A stretch of 64,000 nucleotides of DNA, taken from NCBI GenBank assembly GCA_905221605.1, contig CAJNDS010000102.1, positions 62,001-126,000 of the forward strand, written 5' to 3'. The first letter of the stretch is position 1. Every line of letters starts with the position of its first letter. The position numbers and the translations under genes are program-made. Shown piece by piece: positions 17,637-24,761 of the stretch. Origin of the DNA: Symbiodinium natans (lineage: Eukaryota > Sar > Dinophyceae > Suessiales > Symbiodiniaceae). The notes beneath the pieces are model-generated. The model was not told the origin of the DNA. It did no database searches and worked only from the letters and a program-made list of their open reading frames with translations.

Positions 17637-18368
17637 ATGAGTGGTGAAGAGGTTGTTGAGATTAAAAATGAAGAAGAACCTGAAATGACAACTAACGAAA
17701 AGAATGAAGAAGAGCCTAATAAAGAACAGAAAGAAGAACCGAAAGAGGAAGCTACAACTGAATCAACAAATACTGAACCAACAGGTAATGACGCAGTCGC
17801 CTCATTAGGACAAAGTCGTAATGACGCAGTTGAAGAAGCGAAGCCAAAAGCAAAGGCAAAAGCAACACCAAAGAAACTAGCGAGAAGTGTTAAAGTAGTG
17901 GAACTAGCCGAATGCCCTGATTGCTTGAAAAAAATGTTACCAAAAAGTTTAAGAAATACACATCCGCATTATTGTAAGGGTCAACCAACCGAAACATTAC
18001 CAGTCAATAAGCAGAAGGCAAGTTATGGCTCAAAGGTGGAACAAAAATTAAGAAAAGAAATTGAAGACGAAATGAGAGCAAAATATGAAAAAGAAAAAGA
18101 AAACGATAAAAACGCTCAAAACGTAAAAAATGAAGTTGTTAATTATTCAGAACACGAAGTTGCGTGTAGTTCCGCTACGCTACACGAACCTATTGAAGTG
18201 AAAACAAAAGCAAGCGTGCCAAGTGTGCCAGTTAGAATGCAAGATACACCTCCGCCTAGACAACTAACTGCAACAGAGCTTTTACAACAACATTACAATG
18301 AAATTAAGAAAGCCAAGCAACAGGAAAAGATTGAAAAAATTAATAGGTTCAAAAGCAGTATGTTTTGA
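17637..18368 (+). CDS. Charged zinc-finger protein, probable virion or DNA-binding protein
   Basis: 243 aa. The N-terminal ~45 residues repeat acidic EEEP units, then comes a basic Ala/Lys stretch (KAKAKATPKK). A zinc-binding motif CPDC...HPHYC sits at about residues 98-119, followed by a long charged helix. The C-terminus is again charged. No family recognised. Position between the penton and other structural-type genes suggests a core or packaging role. A GC-rich palindrome (18163-18186) is embedded in frame. Confidence 0.75.
   Translation: MSGEEVVEIKNEEEPEMTTNEKNEEEPNKEQKEEPKEEATTESTNTEPTGNDAVASLGQSRNDAVEEAKPKAKAKATPKKLARSVKVVELAECPDCLKKMLPKSLRNTHPHYCKGQPTETLPVNKQKASYGSKVEQKLRKEIEDEMRAKYEKEKENDKNAQNVKNEVVNYSEHEVACSSATLHEPIEVKTKASVPSVPVRMQDTPPPRQLTATELLQQHYNEIKKAKQQEKIEKINRFKSSMF
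18163..18186. repeat. Small palindrome embedded in frame in 17637-18368 gene
   Basis: CGTGTAG-TTCCGCTACG-CTACACG, a 7-bp stem. It resembles the palindromes at 6039 and 10017 in size, GC content and the GTAG core. Confidence 0.55.
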
Positions 18369-18373
18369 ATGAA

Positions 18374-18408
18374 TATTAATATTATTTTTTATCTAAATAA
18401 TATTAATA
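18374..18408. terminator. 13-bp AT palindrome between two plus-strand genes
   Basis: TATTAATATTATT and AATAATATTAATA flank a 9-nt loop. It starts 6 nt after one stop and ends immediately before the next ATG, so it could act both as a 3'-end signal and in the next leader. Confidence 0.6.
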
Positions 18409-18729
18409 ATGAGTATGTTTAAGAGTAAGCCAGAGTTTAAAAGAGCACCCCAAGTCAGCAGGTATTACGATTTAGAAGAGTCAATAGGTGTTAGTAGCCG
18501 GAAAAAATATTTAGAGGATATGAAGTTAAGAATTGAAGAGGCGGAGAACCGAGGCAAGAACATTAGGTTAAGGAATGACTGGCTGGAACATCAGAAGAAG
18601 AGCCTTTACCAAGGGGAACTAGATAGTATTAATCGGCAGTTAGAGAGACCGATGATGCCGGTTAGAACAAAGGAAGAGCTAAAACAACGTCAATCTGACC
18701 TAAAAAATATTATAGCAAATATAATCTAA
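18409..18729 (+). CDS. Small helical protein of unknown function
   Basis: 106 aa, highly charged and predicted to be mostly coiled coil (residues ~25-100), with no recognised domain. It sits 9 nt upstream of the 18739 gene and probably shares its transcript. Possibly a scaffold or minor virion protein, from position only. Confidence 0.7.
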   Translation: MSMFKSKPEFKRAPQVSRYYDLEESIGVSSRKKYLEDMKLRIEEAENRGKNIRLRNDWLEHQKKSLYQGELDSINRQLERPMMPVRTKEELKQRQSDLKNIIANII

Positions 18730-18738
18730 ATTAATAAT

Positions 18739-19809
18739 ATGATTAAAACTTTGAAATCTGAACTAAAATTACGCCCAACGTATGATGAAATGATAGGAAT
18801 TATTGAAAGTCAAGGGGACGCTAATAGACCTTCAATTGAAAACATTATTGACAGACGAGCCACCCTATTCAGAAACAATCAGTTTGGAAGTCAGTTTGAC
18901 AACGTTGATTTTCTAGGTTTGAAGAAGCAGGAAGAGGACAAGTTAAAAAACGAATTGAGACAAGCGGATTTAAAACAAAAGGCAATAGGAACGGGCTCAT
19001 CAATGGGCGTTTTATCTGCTACTTCAAGTAGTGTTTCTGCAAGTGGCTATAATACTCCATTAGGTGTTGAAATTGCTGATGCAGACGATTTTATCGTGGA
19101 GGAAATAGCCAGAGTGCAATCGGAAATAGACGCTCACAATCAGAAAACACAAAAAGCAAGAGACAGGGCTACTAGTAGCGCCAGTAGTGATTTAGCAGAC
19201 GTTCACGCTCAATCATTACCAGTAGGTGTTCCGGTTCATTCAATGGCTTCTGATGAAGGTAGTGATAAAATGCCAGATTTAGAGTCTGTTAGTGACGGCG
19301 AACGAAGTTCACCCTCAGGGCGAAGCCGTGACGAGGAAGAAGAAGATGAAGGAAGCCTAACCGATAAAATAGGACTGGTAGGAGACTTTGACCCAGACAA
19401 TCTTATCAATAATCAAGACATTAAATCAACAGGTTTATTATTTCAATTATATGTTCGCGATTTATTGTCACCCGAAATAATGGAATTAACCGACAAGTTG
19501 CCAAACGAACAGAGAAAGAAGCAGTATCTGGTTTCCATCATTGAAGGCTTGAAAGAAACAGCGGAATGGCAACAATCAGGCTTCGCAGGTAAGAGAGTAA
19601 AACAGGAAGCGAAGAAGTTTAGAGAAATGAGAAAAATGATGAAAAAGAAACCTACAAATCAAGAAAGCGCTTCTTCAAGTGGTGGCATTGGTTCAGCTAT
19701 TGCTAGTGGAGCAAAAGCAGTAGGTGGTGCGGTTTTAAATGCAGGTAAAGAAGTTGCAAAAGACGTCGCTCTCGCAGTAGCGCAAGATGCATTAGCAAGT
19801 ATTATATAA
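18739..19809 (+). CDS. Probable minor virion protein with Gly/Ala-rich hydrophobic tail
   Basis: 356 aa. It opens with the motif LKLRPTYDEM, shared with the next gene (LKLRPTYEQM), and both have an NVDF/DVDF element near residue 55. The middle is Ser/Asp-rich and probably disordered. The C-terminal ~40 residues are Gly/Ala/Val-rich (GSAIASGAKAVGGAVLNAG), like membrane-active or capsid-lining peptides. No family recognised. The common N-terminus in two adjacent proteins suggests a shared docking or packaging signal. Confidence 0.72.
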   Translation: MIKTLKSELKLRPTYDEMIGIIESQGDANRPSIENIIDRRATLFRNNQFGSQFDNVDFLGLKKQEEDKLKNELRQADLKQKAIGTGSSMGVLSATSSSVSASGYNTPLGVEIADADDFIVEEIARVQSEIDAHNQKTQKARDRATSSASSDLADVHAQSLPVGVPVHSMASDEGSDKMPDLESVSDGERSSPSGRSRDEEEEDEGSLTDKIGLVGDFDPDNLINNQDIKSTGLLFQLYVRDLLSPEIMELTDKLPNEQRKKQYLVSIIEGLKETAEWQQSGFAGKRVKQEAKKFREMRKMMKKKPTNQESASSSGGIGSAIASGAKAVGGAVLNAGKEVAKDVALAVAQDALASII

Positions 19810-19822
19810 ACAAATATATAGA

Positions 19823-20620
19823 ATGCTTAAACTTCGCCCTACATATGAGCAAATGTTAAAGGAAGCTAGAACGAGAAGGTTAAAAGTATTACCGGAAAGA
19901 GAAAGAAGAAGTTTAATGGGTATTTTACTAGATGATGTTGATTTTGATGAGTTTGATTTAAGTAATTATGATAAGAGAATAAATATTAACAATAATGATA
20001 ATCCAAATAAAGCAACACAGACGGATTTTAATATAGCTTCTTCTTCAAATTCTTCTGTTAGTGAAAGTATGAGAACACCCGAAGAAGCAGTGAAGGAAGA
20101 AGTGAGTGAAGCATCTAGTATAGTAAGCAGTGCGAAATCAGTTGAACAACAAGCAGAAAAACAAAAAGGAAAGCAAACCGAAAAAAGTTTGATGAGAAGA
20201 ATGTTTGATAGTATGTTCGGAGATGATGAATACGAAGAAGGAAGAGAAGAGTTACGAAGAATGAGAGAACAACGACAGCAAAGAGAAGAGGAAGAAGATG
20301 AGGAGAATGTAGAGCGTTTAGCAACAGAAGAAAGCCAAGCGAGTAGTTCTTCTTTACCGATGAATGTTAAAAAATCTTATGAACCATCATCATCTTCATC
20401 AAGTTCAAGAAGAAGTTCAGGAAGAAGTGTTTTACTGCCCGTTGAAGAAGGAGCATTGAGCGAATACGTTCAATCCAGCCCACCGGAAACAGTTCAAAGT
20501 TCAGTGCCCTCCGATAGAACAGTTGAATATTTACAAAGTTCAAATCCCGTTAGTGTTGCCAGTTCGGAAAGGACTATTGAATACATAAGGTCTAGGAGTT
20601 CGTCAGGAAGAAGTAGATAA
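19823..20620 (+). CDS. Ser/Glu-rich protein sharing the LKLRPTY N-terminal motif
   Basis: 265 aa. It begins with LKLRPTYEQM as in the preceding gene, followed by a DDVDFDEFDL segment. The rest is low-complexity: acid- and Ser-rich, with repeats of the type TVEYLQSSNP and TIEYIRS near the C-terminus. Probably disordered. The gap to the previous gene is 13 nt, consistent with co-transcription. Function unknown. Confidence 0.7.
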   Translation: MLKLRPTYEQMLKEARTRRLKVLPERERRSLMGILLDDVDFDEFDLSNYDKRININNNDNPNKATQTDFNIASSSNSSVSESMRTPEEAVKEEVSEASSIVSSAKSVEQQAEKQKGKQTEKSLMRRMFDSMFGDDEYEEGREELRRMREQRQQREEEEDEENVERLATEESQASSSSLPMNVKKSYEPSSSSSSSRRSSGRSVLLPVEEGALSEYVQSSPPETVQSSVPSDRTVEYLQSSNPVSVASSERTIEYIRSRSSSGRSR

Positions 20621-20621
20621 A

Positions 20622-20684
20622 TAAATATTTCTTTCAAATGATTTTTATCCTAAAAGAAAAATCACTTAAAGAAATATTTATATT
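20622..20684. promoter_or_regulatory. Long imperfect inverted repeat carrying an early box
   Basis: An ATAAATATTTCTTTCAAATG... left arm and an AATCACTTAAAGAAATATTT right arm form a ~25-bp inverted repeat with few mismatches around a short loop. The right arm is the ACTTAAAGA promoter box of the next gene. The element could combine a 3' signal for 19823-20620 with the promoter of 20700-21050. Confidence 0.6.
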
Positions 20685-20690
20685 TAATAG
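20657..20690 (+). promoter_or_regulatory. Early-type promoter box upstream of 20700 gene
   Basis: AAAAATCACTTAAAGAAAT then ATTTATATTTAATAG; the ATG follows 9 nt later. The box core is identical to the polymerase box (TCACTTAAAGAAA). Confidence 0.65.
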
Positions 20691-20699
20691 ATAAGATAA

Positions 20700-21050
20700 A
20701 TGAATTCTTTTCTTGTTTCAGAAAATGGAGAAAAATTATGTATTGATGAAGATTTGTTTGATGCAATGTGGAACTCAATTGAATCAAATGATGAAGTAAT
20801 GTCTCAAAGGAAGTTGAAGAAGAAAGCTCATAATGACCGTTTAAATGCAAAATACAGAGAAGAAGGATATTTTAAGAATTACTTTAAAAACAACAGTCAC
20901 GAATATGAATGTGAAAGATGTGGTAGTATGCTATCAACAAACACAATAAGAAGTAAGCATTACAAAAGCGTTAAGTGTCAAAGACTTTCGGAAGAAAAGA
21001 GACAGGCAGAATTAGGAGAACGAATTGTAAGAAAGGTTTTGTTTGGATGA
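20700..21050 (+). CDS. Small zinc-finger protein
   Basis: 116 aa. The first 70 residues are charged and helical. A CERCG...HYKSVKC motif at about residues 78-99 forms a C2HC-type finger related in layout to the CxCG/H fingers of the nuclease and the 22417 protein. It is preceded by an early-type box and followed by the integrase gene. Possibly an early regulator or DNA-binding cofactor; unproven. Confidence 0.72.
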   Translation: MNSFLVSENGEKLCIDEDLFDAMWNSIESNDEVMSQRKLKKKAHNDRLNAKYREEGYFKNYFKNNSHEYECERCGSMLSTNTIRSKHYKSVKCQRLSEEKRQAELGERIVRKVLFG

Positions 21051-21082
21051 TTTAATATTAATAAAATATTATTAATATTAAA
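21051..21082. terminator. 13-bp AT palindrome before the integrase gene
   Basis: TTTAATATTAATA-AAATAT-TATTAATATTAAA, perfect stem, directly after one stop codon and ending just before the integrase ATG (21084). Confidence 0.6.
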
Positions 21083-21083
21083 T

Positions 21084-22013
21084 ATGAGTAAAAACGAAGT
21101 TCTGGAAAAGATATATTATGATTTAGAAAGGGGTTATGGAAGCGTTAGAAATTTGTATGAAGAAGCGAAGAAAGATGGTCTTGCAATAACGCTAGATGAA
21201 GTTAAGGAGTGGGTTAAAAAACAACCTAACAAACAAAGAAGAAACTATAAAAATTCAAACAGTTATTCGCCTCCTTTTGCGAGAGCTGTTTATTCTATTG
21301 ATATTATGGATATGACTAGTTTGATGAAAGACACTGACACCTTTAAAGAAGAATATAAAAGATACGGTTTGATTTGTATTGATAATTTTAGTAAGAAAAC
21401 TCACGTAGTGCCGATGGAAAACAAAGATGGAGAAGATGTTTATAAAGCTTTCCTAGAATGTTTCAAAGTATTAGGACAACCGCAAAGTATTTATACTGAC
21501 CACGATGGAGCATTTAATTATAAGAAATTGCAGGATTATTTCAAAGGTGAGGGTATTACGCACATTGTAACACTAACTCACGCTAATGTAGCAGAAAGAG
21601 CGATTAGAACATTTAAAAAGATGATTGGTGACAGAGCTTTAGAAACAAAAGGGGCTTGGACCATATTATTGAAACCTGTCTTGGATAAGTATAACAAAAA
21701 GATGGTTCATTCAACAACTGGAATGATACCAGACGAAGCACATAAAGACGATAATTCTGTTGAAGTTAAGGCTAACACAGTGTTGAAAGAAAAGTATTTA
21801 AGGAGATACCCAAAGATTGAAGCCGGAGATAAGGTTAAAGTTTTTGATAAAGGAAAAGGCAACTATACCAGCAGAAAGGAGACACGCAGTCAGTGGTCTG
21901 AACGGAGTTATGAAGTCAAGGAAGTAAAACGAGACCCACAGCTTAATAAATATTATGTTTTGGAAGGTAGGGAAAAGCACTATAATAGACACGAGTTGTT
22001 GTTGGTTGATTGA
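21084..22013 (+). CDS. Retroviral-type DDE integrase
   Basis: 309 aa. It inserts the viral genome into host DNA by strand transfer. A helical N-terminal region (1-50) is followed by the rve core: Asp73 in YSIDIMDM, Asp139 in YTDHDGAF and Glu171 in NVAERAIRTF. The C-terminal ~60 residues (AGDKVKVF...YEVKEV) are an SH3/chromo-like tail as in Polinton integrases. The spacing between the second Asp and Glu is 31 residues, slightly shorter than the classic 35. No classical HHCC zinc domain is visible. The intact triad and TIRs suggest the element can or recently could mobilise. Confidence 0.92.
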   Translation: MSKNEVLEKIYYDLERGYGSVRNLYEEAKKDGLAITLDEVKEWVKKQPNKQRRNYKNSNSYSPPFARAVYSIDIMDMTSLMKDTDTFKEEYKRYGLICIDNFSKKTHVVPMENKDGEDVYKAFLECFKVLGQPQSIYTDHDGAFNYKKLQDYFKGEGITHIVTLTHANVAERAIRTFKKMIGDRALETKGAWTILLKPVLDKYNKKMVHSTTGMIPDEAHKDDNSVEVKANTVLKEKYLRRYPKIEAGDKVKVFDKGKGNYTSRKETRSQWSERSYEVKEVKRDPQLNKYYVLEGREKHYNRHELLLVD

Positions 22014-22019
22014 AAATAC

Positions 22020-22055
22020 AAAAGGACTTAAAGACAAAACGCCCTATAATATTAG
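22020..22055 (+). promoter_or_regulatory. Early-type promoter box upstream of 22060 gene
   Basis: AAAAGGACTTAAAGACAAAA then CGCCCTATAATATTAG, 5 nt before ATG 22060. Almost identical to the boxes at 8249 and 8770. Confidence 0.75.
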
Positions 22056-22059
22056 TGCA

Positions 22060-22335
22060 ATGAGCGAGAAACGTATTAAGGAGAAAGAAGAAGAACTGAA
22101 AATATATGAAATTGAACTTGAAGAATTAAATGAGGACATAGACAATATTTATAAGAAAATATTTAAGTATAATAGCAAAATAGAAGCATTAGATGAAGAT
22201 AATTCAGAAGAACTTGTTATGTGGCTTAATAAAAAGTCATCGTGCTATTTTGACTTGTCAAAAAAGATATCTGACAAAAGCTGTAAGTTGAAGAGTATCA
22301 AATGTTGTAAAGATATTATTGAATTATGGAAATAA
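22060..22335 (+). CDS. Small coiled-coil protein of unknown function
   Basis: 91 aa from ATG 22060, chosen because it follows the promoter box; the open frame continues upstream into the integrase gene. Residues 1-55 are a Glu/Lys-rich coiled coil, and the C-terminus has spaced cysteines (CYF, CKL, KCCKD). No family recognised. Confidence 0.65.
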   Translation: MSEKRIKEKEEELKIYEIELEELNEDIDNIYKKIFKYNSKIEALDEDNSEELVMWLNKKSSCYFDLSKKISDKSCKLKSIKCCKDIIELWK

Positions 22336-22371
22336 AATTTGAAGCAGTCTAGCCAACACGAAACCTAAAAC

Positions 22372-22410
22372 AAAAATCACTTAAAGACAAAAAACCTTAT
22401 AATATTAAGA
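22372..22410 (+). promoter_or_regulatory. Early-type promoter box upstream of 22417 gene
   Basis: AAAAATCACTTAAAGACAAA then ACCTTATAATATTAAGA, 6 nt before the ATG. Confidence 0.72.
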
Positions 22411-22416
22411 GAAAAA

Positions 22417-23082
22417 ATGAGAGGAGAGCCGATTTCAAGAATTGTTGAAAGAAAATTCAGACCAGACAAACATAAGGATGTTTCTAATTTTATAGGACAA
22501 TGCTTGAAAGACGGTTTATTTCCAACTTATGAAGAATTCATCAATGACGTCTTAGGATTAAACTTTGGTAATAATATTGTTAATGATTGTATGTTAAGCT
22601 TTTATTGTATTAGTGAGAAGTATTTTGAAACAATCAGAAAGCTTATCTGTTGTAATACTATATTTACTTATGAAAATATAGCTTATGAGTTGTATAAAAG
22701 CAGAGGTGTTGAAAACTTCTTTGAAATGTTCAATCACATAAACAAAATTATCAATTATGTTCAGAAAAAACTAAATTATGAAACAGATGATGGTCTTTAT
22801 ACGGTTAAAGTTATAATAATGACGAACATTTTCAGAATGACAATGAATAAAGCTTCAAGGTCTGAAAGTCTTTGTCATATAAATTCTATGATTAGTAGGT
22901 CTAACAAAAGAAACTTTTTAGATGAAGATATAACTGTTATGACTTGTAAATGTGGATGTGTAATCAAAAGGTCTCAATATGGAAAACATATAAACACTAA
23001 AAAACACGGTGAGCTAATGAAAAATATAATAGAAAAAGAGCTAATGATAAGAAAAGCAATAAAATTAAATGAAATGGATTAG
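22417..23082 (+). CDS. Protein with C-terminal CxCG/H zinc finger, function unknown
   Basis: 221 aa. The main body is helical and without a recognised domain. At about residues 182-203 it has CKCGCVIKRSQYGKH followed by NTKKH, closely matching the C-terminal finger of the GIY-YIG nuclease (CECGYEI...HKRTKKH). It is the last gene before the right TIR and is under an early-type box. It may be a degenerate nuclease partner or a DNA-binding regulator; only the shared finger is visible. Confidence 0.75.
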   Translation: MRGEPISRIVERKFRPDKHKDVSNFIGQCLKDGLFPTYEEFINDVLGLNFGNNIVNDCMLSFYCISEKYFETIRKLICCNTIFTYENIAYELYKSRGVENFFEMFNHINKIINYVQKKLNYETDDGLYTVKVIIMTNIFRMTMNKASRSESLCHINSMISRSNKRNFLDEDITVMTCKCGCVIKRSQYGKHINTKKHGELMKNIIEKELMIRKAIKLNEMD

Positions 23083-23087
23083 ATAAC

Positions 23088-23114
23088 CATCATATTAAAT
23101 TAATTAATATGATG
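23088..23114. terminator. 11-bp AT palindrome after the last gene
   Basis: CATCATATTAA and TTAATATGATG flank a 5-nt loop just after the stop at 23082 and before the TIR inner edge. Confidence 0.6.
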
Positions 23115-23140
23115 ATTAAGGACTTCAAGCAACGGGAGCT

Positions 23141-23464
23141 TTGGTAAGGGTATTGTTAGGGAGCTTTGGAAAAGTAGGATGGAAATTAGGGGAAATGAAT
23201 GAGAGGCGATGGTAAGAGAATTGGAATGAATGTTGGGGAGTGGAGTTGAAAAATGAATGAGGTGGAAATGTATGATGAAAAAATGCTGAAAACCGTGGGT
23301 AAAAGGGCAATATTGGACAATAACCCCTAGAAGCCCCTTCTGAAAAGCGGATAAGGTGGAAGGGGGGAAGAAAATGAAGAAGGTATGTTAGGAATTGAAA
23401 TAATAAAGCAACCTAGCAACGTTTGAGGTGTAGCTCCCGAGCTACCCCCTTTTAGTAATTTTTT
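23141..23464 (-). repeat. Right terminal inverted repeat of the PLV
   Basis: Reverse complement of 1433-1756, same length (324 bp). It ends in AGTAATTTTTT directly against a host poly-C tract. Differences from the left copy cluster in the middle, while the outer ~115 bp and inner ~35 bp are identical, suggesting constraint at both edges. The inner edge follows the AT hairpin behind the last gene. Confidence 0.93.
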
Positions 23465-23480
23465 CCCCCCCCCCCCCCCC
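23465..23480. other. Host poly-C tract at right insertion boundary
   Basis: Sixteen consecutive C immediately after the right TIR. With the left tract this fits insertion into poly-C, where the short (5-6 bp) target duplication typical of Polinton-class integrases would be CCCCCC and therefore hidden. Confidence 0.65.
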
Positions 23481-23482
23481 AC

Positions 23483-24380
23483 CAACAATGAGCCTCCTGA
23501 TTCAAGGCTCAGCGAAATGGTCCCTACTTGTCCTGCCTTCTGCTACCTCCTAAGGCTCTAAGGCCTTTTATTTTAGGGTTTTTGGGCCAAAAGGCCTTCT
23601 TATAAAAGGTTTTTGGGCAATTTTGAGCCTAAGGGTACAAAAGCCCCCTTGCCCCAACCCTGCCGGCTAAAGCCGACTGAATCCCAACCTGTAACCTCAA
23701 AACAGCAAACCCTTACGCCACCCAATGCCCTTTGCAGTCCCAGCATCGTAAATGGGGGCTTGCTCGCTCATCAGTCGTTGCAGCAGCCTCTGACACAGGG
23801 AGCATGATCGGTCCACATTCATTAGTCTTGAGGGTTCCATCCTTTGGGGGGGGTTAGGAATTCTAGGGCCTGGTTCCCGTCGTGGATGGCTCTGGATCGC
23901 AGAGCTCATTTCCAAGCTAAGTTGCCAAGGGACACTGCAACTGCAACGAAGCCCCAAGCGCTTCTTAAGAAGAGGACCCTATGGCAATCCCCTCACTTAA
24001 GCTTCTTCTCTTCCGGTCGCGTGTCGTCTGCTGAATAGCATGACAGCAGCGGAAAGCCGAGGAACAGCTCTAGTGGCTGGGCCCAACAAGCCTAACAATC
24101 GCCTCCCTAAGTAGTACTCACACCCCCAACTGGAAGTCAGTGAAGGGCCTCAAGCCTCGGTTTGGGTCTAGGGTTCAGGGGTTAACGGCTAGGCAACGGC
24201 TTTGTGGCAGAGAAGTGCAGCAGAACTTGTTGAGAACAACTGACCGCAACTAATGACCGCGATTTCTGCAGTCACAAGCTCAGAGCATGTCCCCACACTT
24301 CTGAGATGTCGATGACCCCAATAAGGGCTACAACAAGAACACCACAAGCAGGGGGCTGTTTAACAGCCCCTCCTGGGCTC
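23483..24380. other. Host flank right of provirus, no confident gene
   Basis: Moderately GC-rich sequence without telomere arrays and without a frame I can assign. It may include the 3' part of the minus-strand gene that contains the EF-hand exon. Confidence 0.5.
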
Positions 24381-24381
24381 G

Positions 24382-24706
24382 TCAAATGGCCCTCCAGACG
24401 ACTTCTTCGGGCGCTGCCCCGACCTCCTGGGCCACCTCCACCTCTTCAGGTGCCGCCTTCAACTCTGCAGGTGCCGGCGTCTCATGGTGATAGCTGAAAA
24501 GCTCCGTGAAACGAAAGCAGAATTCTGAGAGGTCAAGGGCTTCAGAGCGGCAGACTTGCTTCAGCCGCGCCTTGAAGTGCTGCTCATCCGCAATCTCCCT
24601 AAAGCGAAGGCCCCGGGCCTCCATGCATTCGATGATCTTCTCAGCGCTGACACCGCCGCTCCCGTCCGTGTCAAAAGCTTGGAAGATCAGGGCAAGCCTG
24701 GGTTGG
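24382..24706 (-). CDS. EF-hand exon(s), probable part of a host gene
   Basis: On the minus strand the frame reads IFQAFDTDGSGGVSAEKI then ECMEARGLRFRE, a classic EF-hand loop start (D-x-D-G-S-G). The usual Glu at loop position 12 is displaced: Glu is at 11 and Lys at 12. An acidic, Glu/Pro-rich tail follows to a stop at 24382. Possible acceptors (CCCAG, CCAAG) lie at ~24685-24700. It lies directly downstream of the channel gene in the same orientation, so it may be its C-terminal exon. That would put a calcium sensor on a ligand-gated channel, but the join is not proven. Confidence 0.5.
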
Positions 24707-24761
24707 CCTTTATAAACCCTCGGAAGAATATTATATATATATATAGGGTCCCTTATAATAT

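Larger units (their letters stand above)
1433..23464. mobile_element. Integrated Polinton-like virus (PLV) provirus
   Basis: A 22.0-kb element bounded by 324-bp terminal inverted repeats. It is AT-rich (except 1.9-3.7 kb) and densely coding, unlike the repeat-rich flanks. It carries the PLV/Polinton hallmark set: protein-primed-type family B DNA polymerase, FtsK/HerA-like packaging ATPase, double-jelly-roll major capsid protein, single-jelly-roll minor capsid protein and retroviral-type integrase. It also encodes a GIY-YIG nuclease, lipase and S74-type fibre. No adenain-like protease was recognised, which with the capsid protein types argues for a PLV rather than a classical Polinton/Maverick. 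All recognised reading frames are open, so the provirus may be functional. Family assignment is from motifs seen in the translations; placement within PLVs would need a capsid or ATPase tree. Confidence 0.93.

Noticed and set aside
1433-23464. Classification as a classical Polinton/Maverick or as a virophage
   Set aside because: No adenain-like protease was found and the polymerase/integrase combination with this capsid type fits PLV better; virophages usually carry a protease and different replication proteins.
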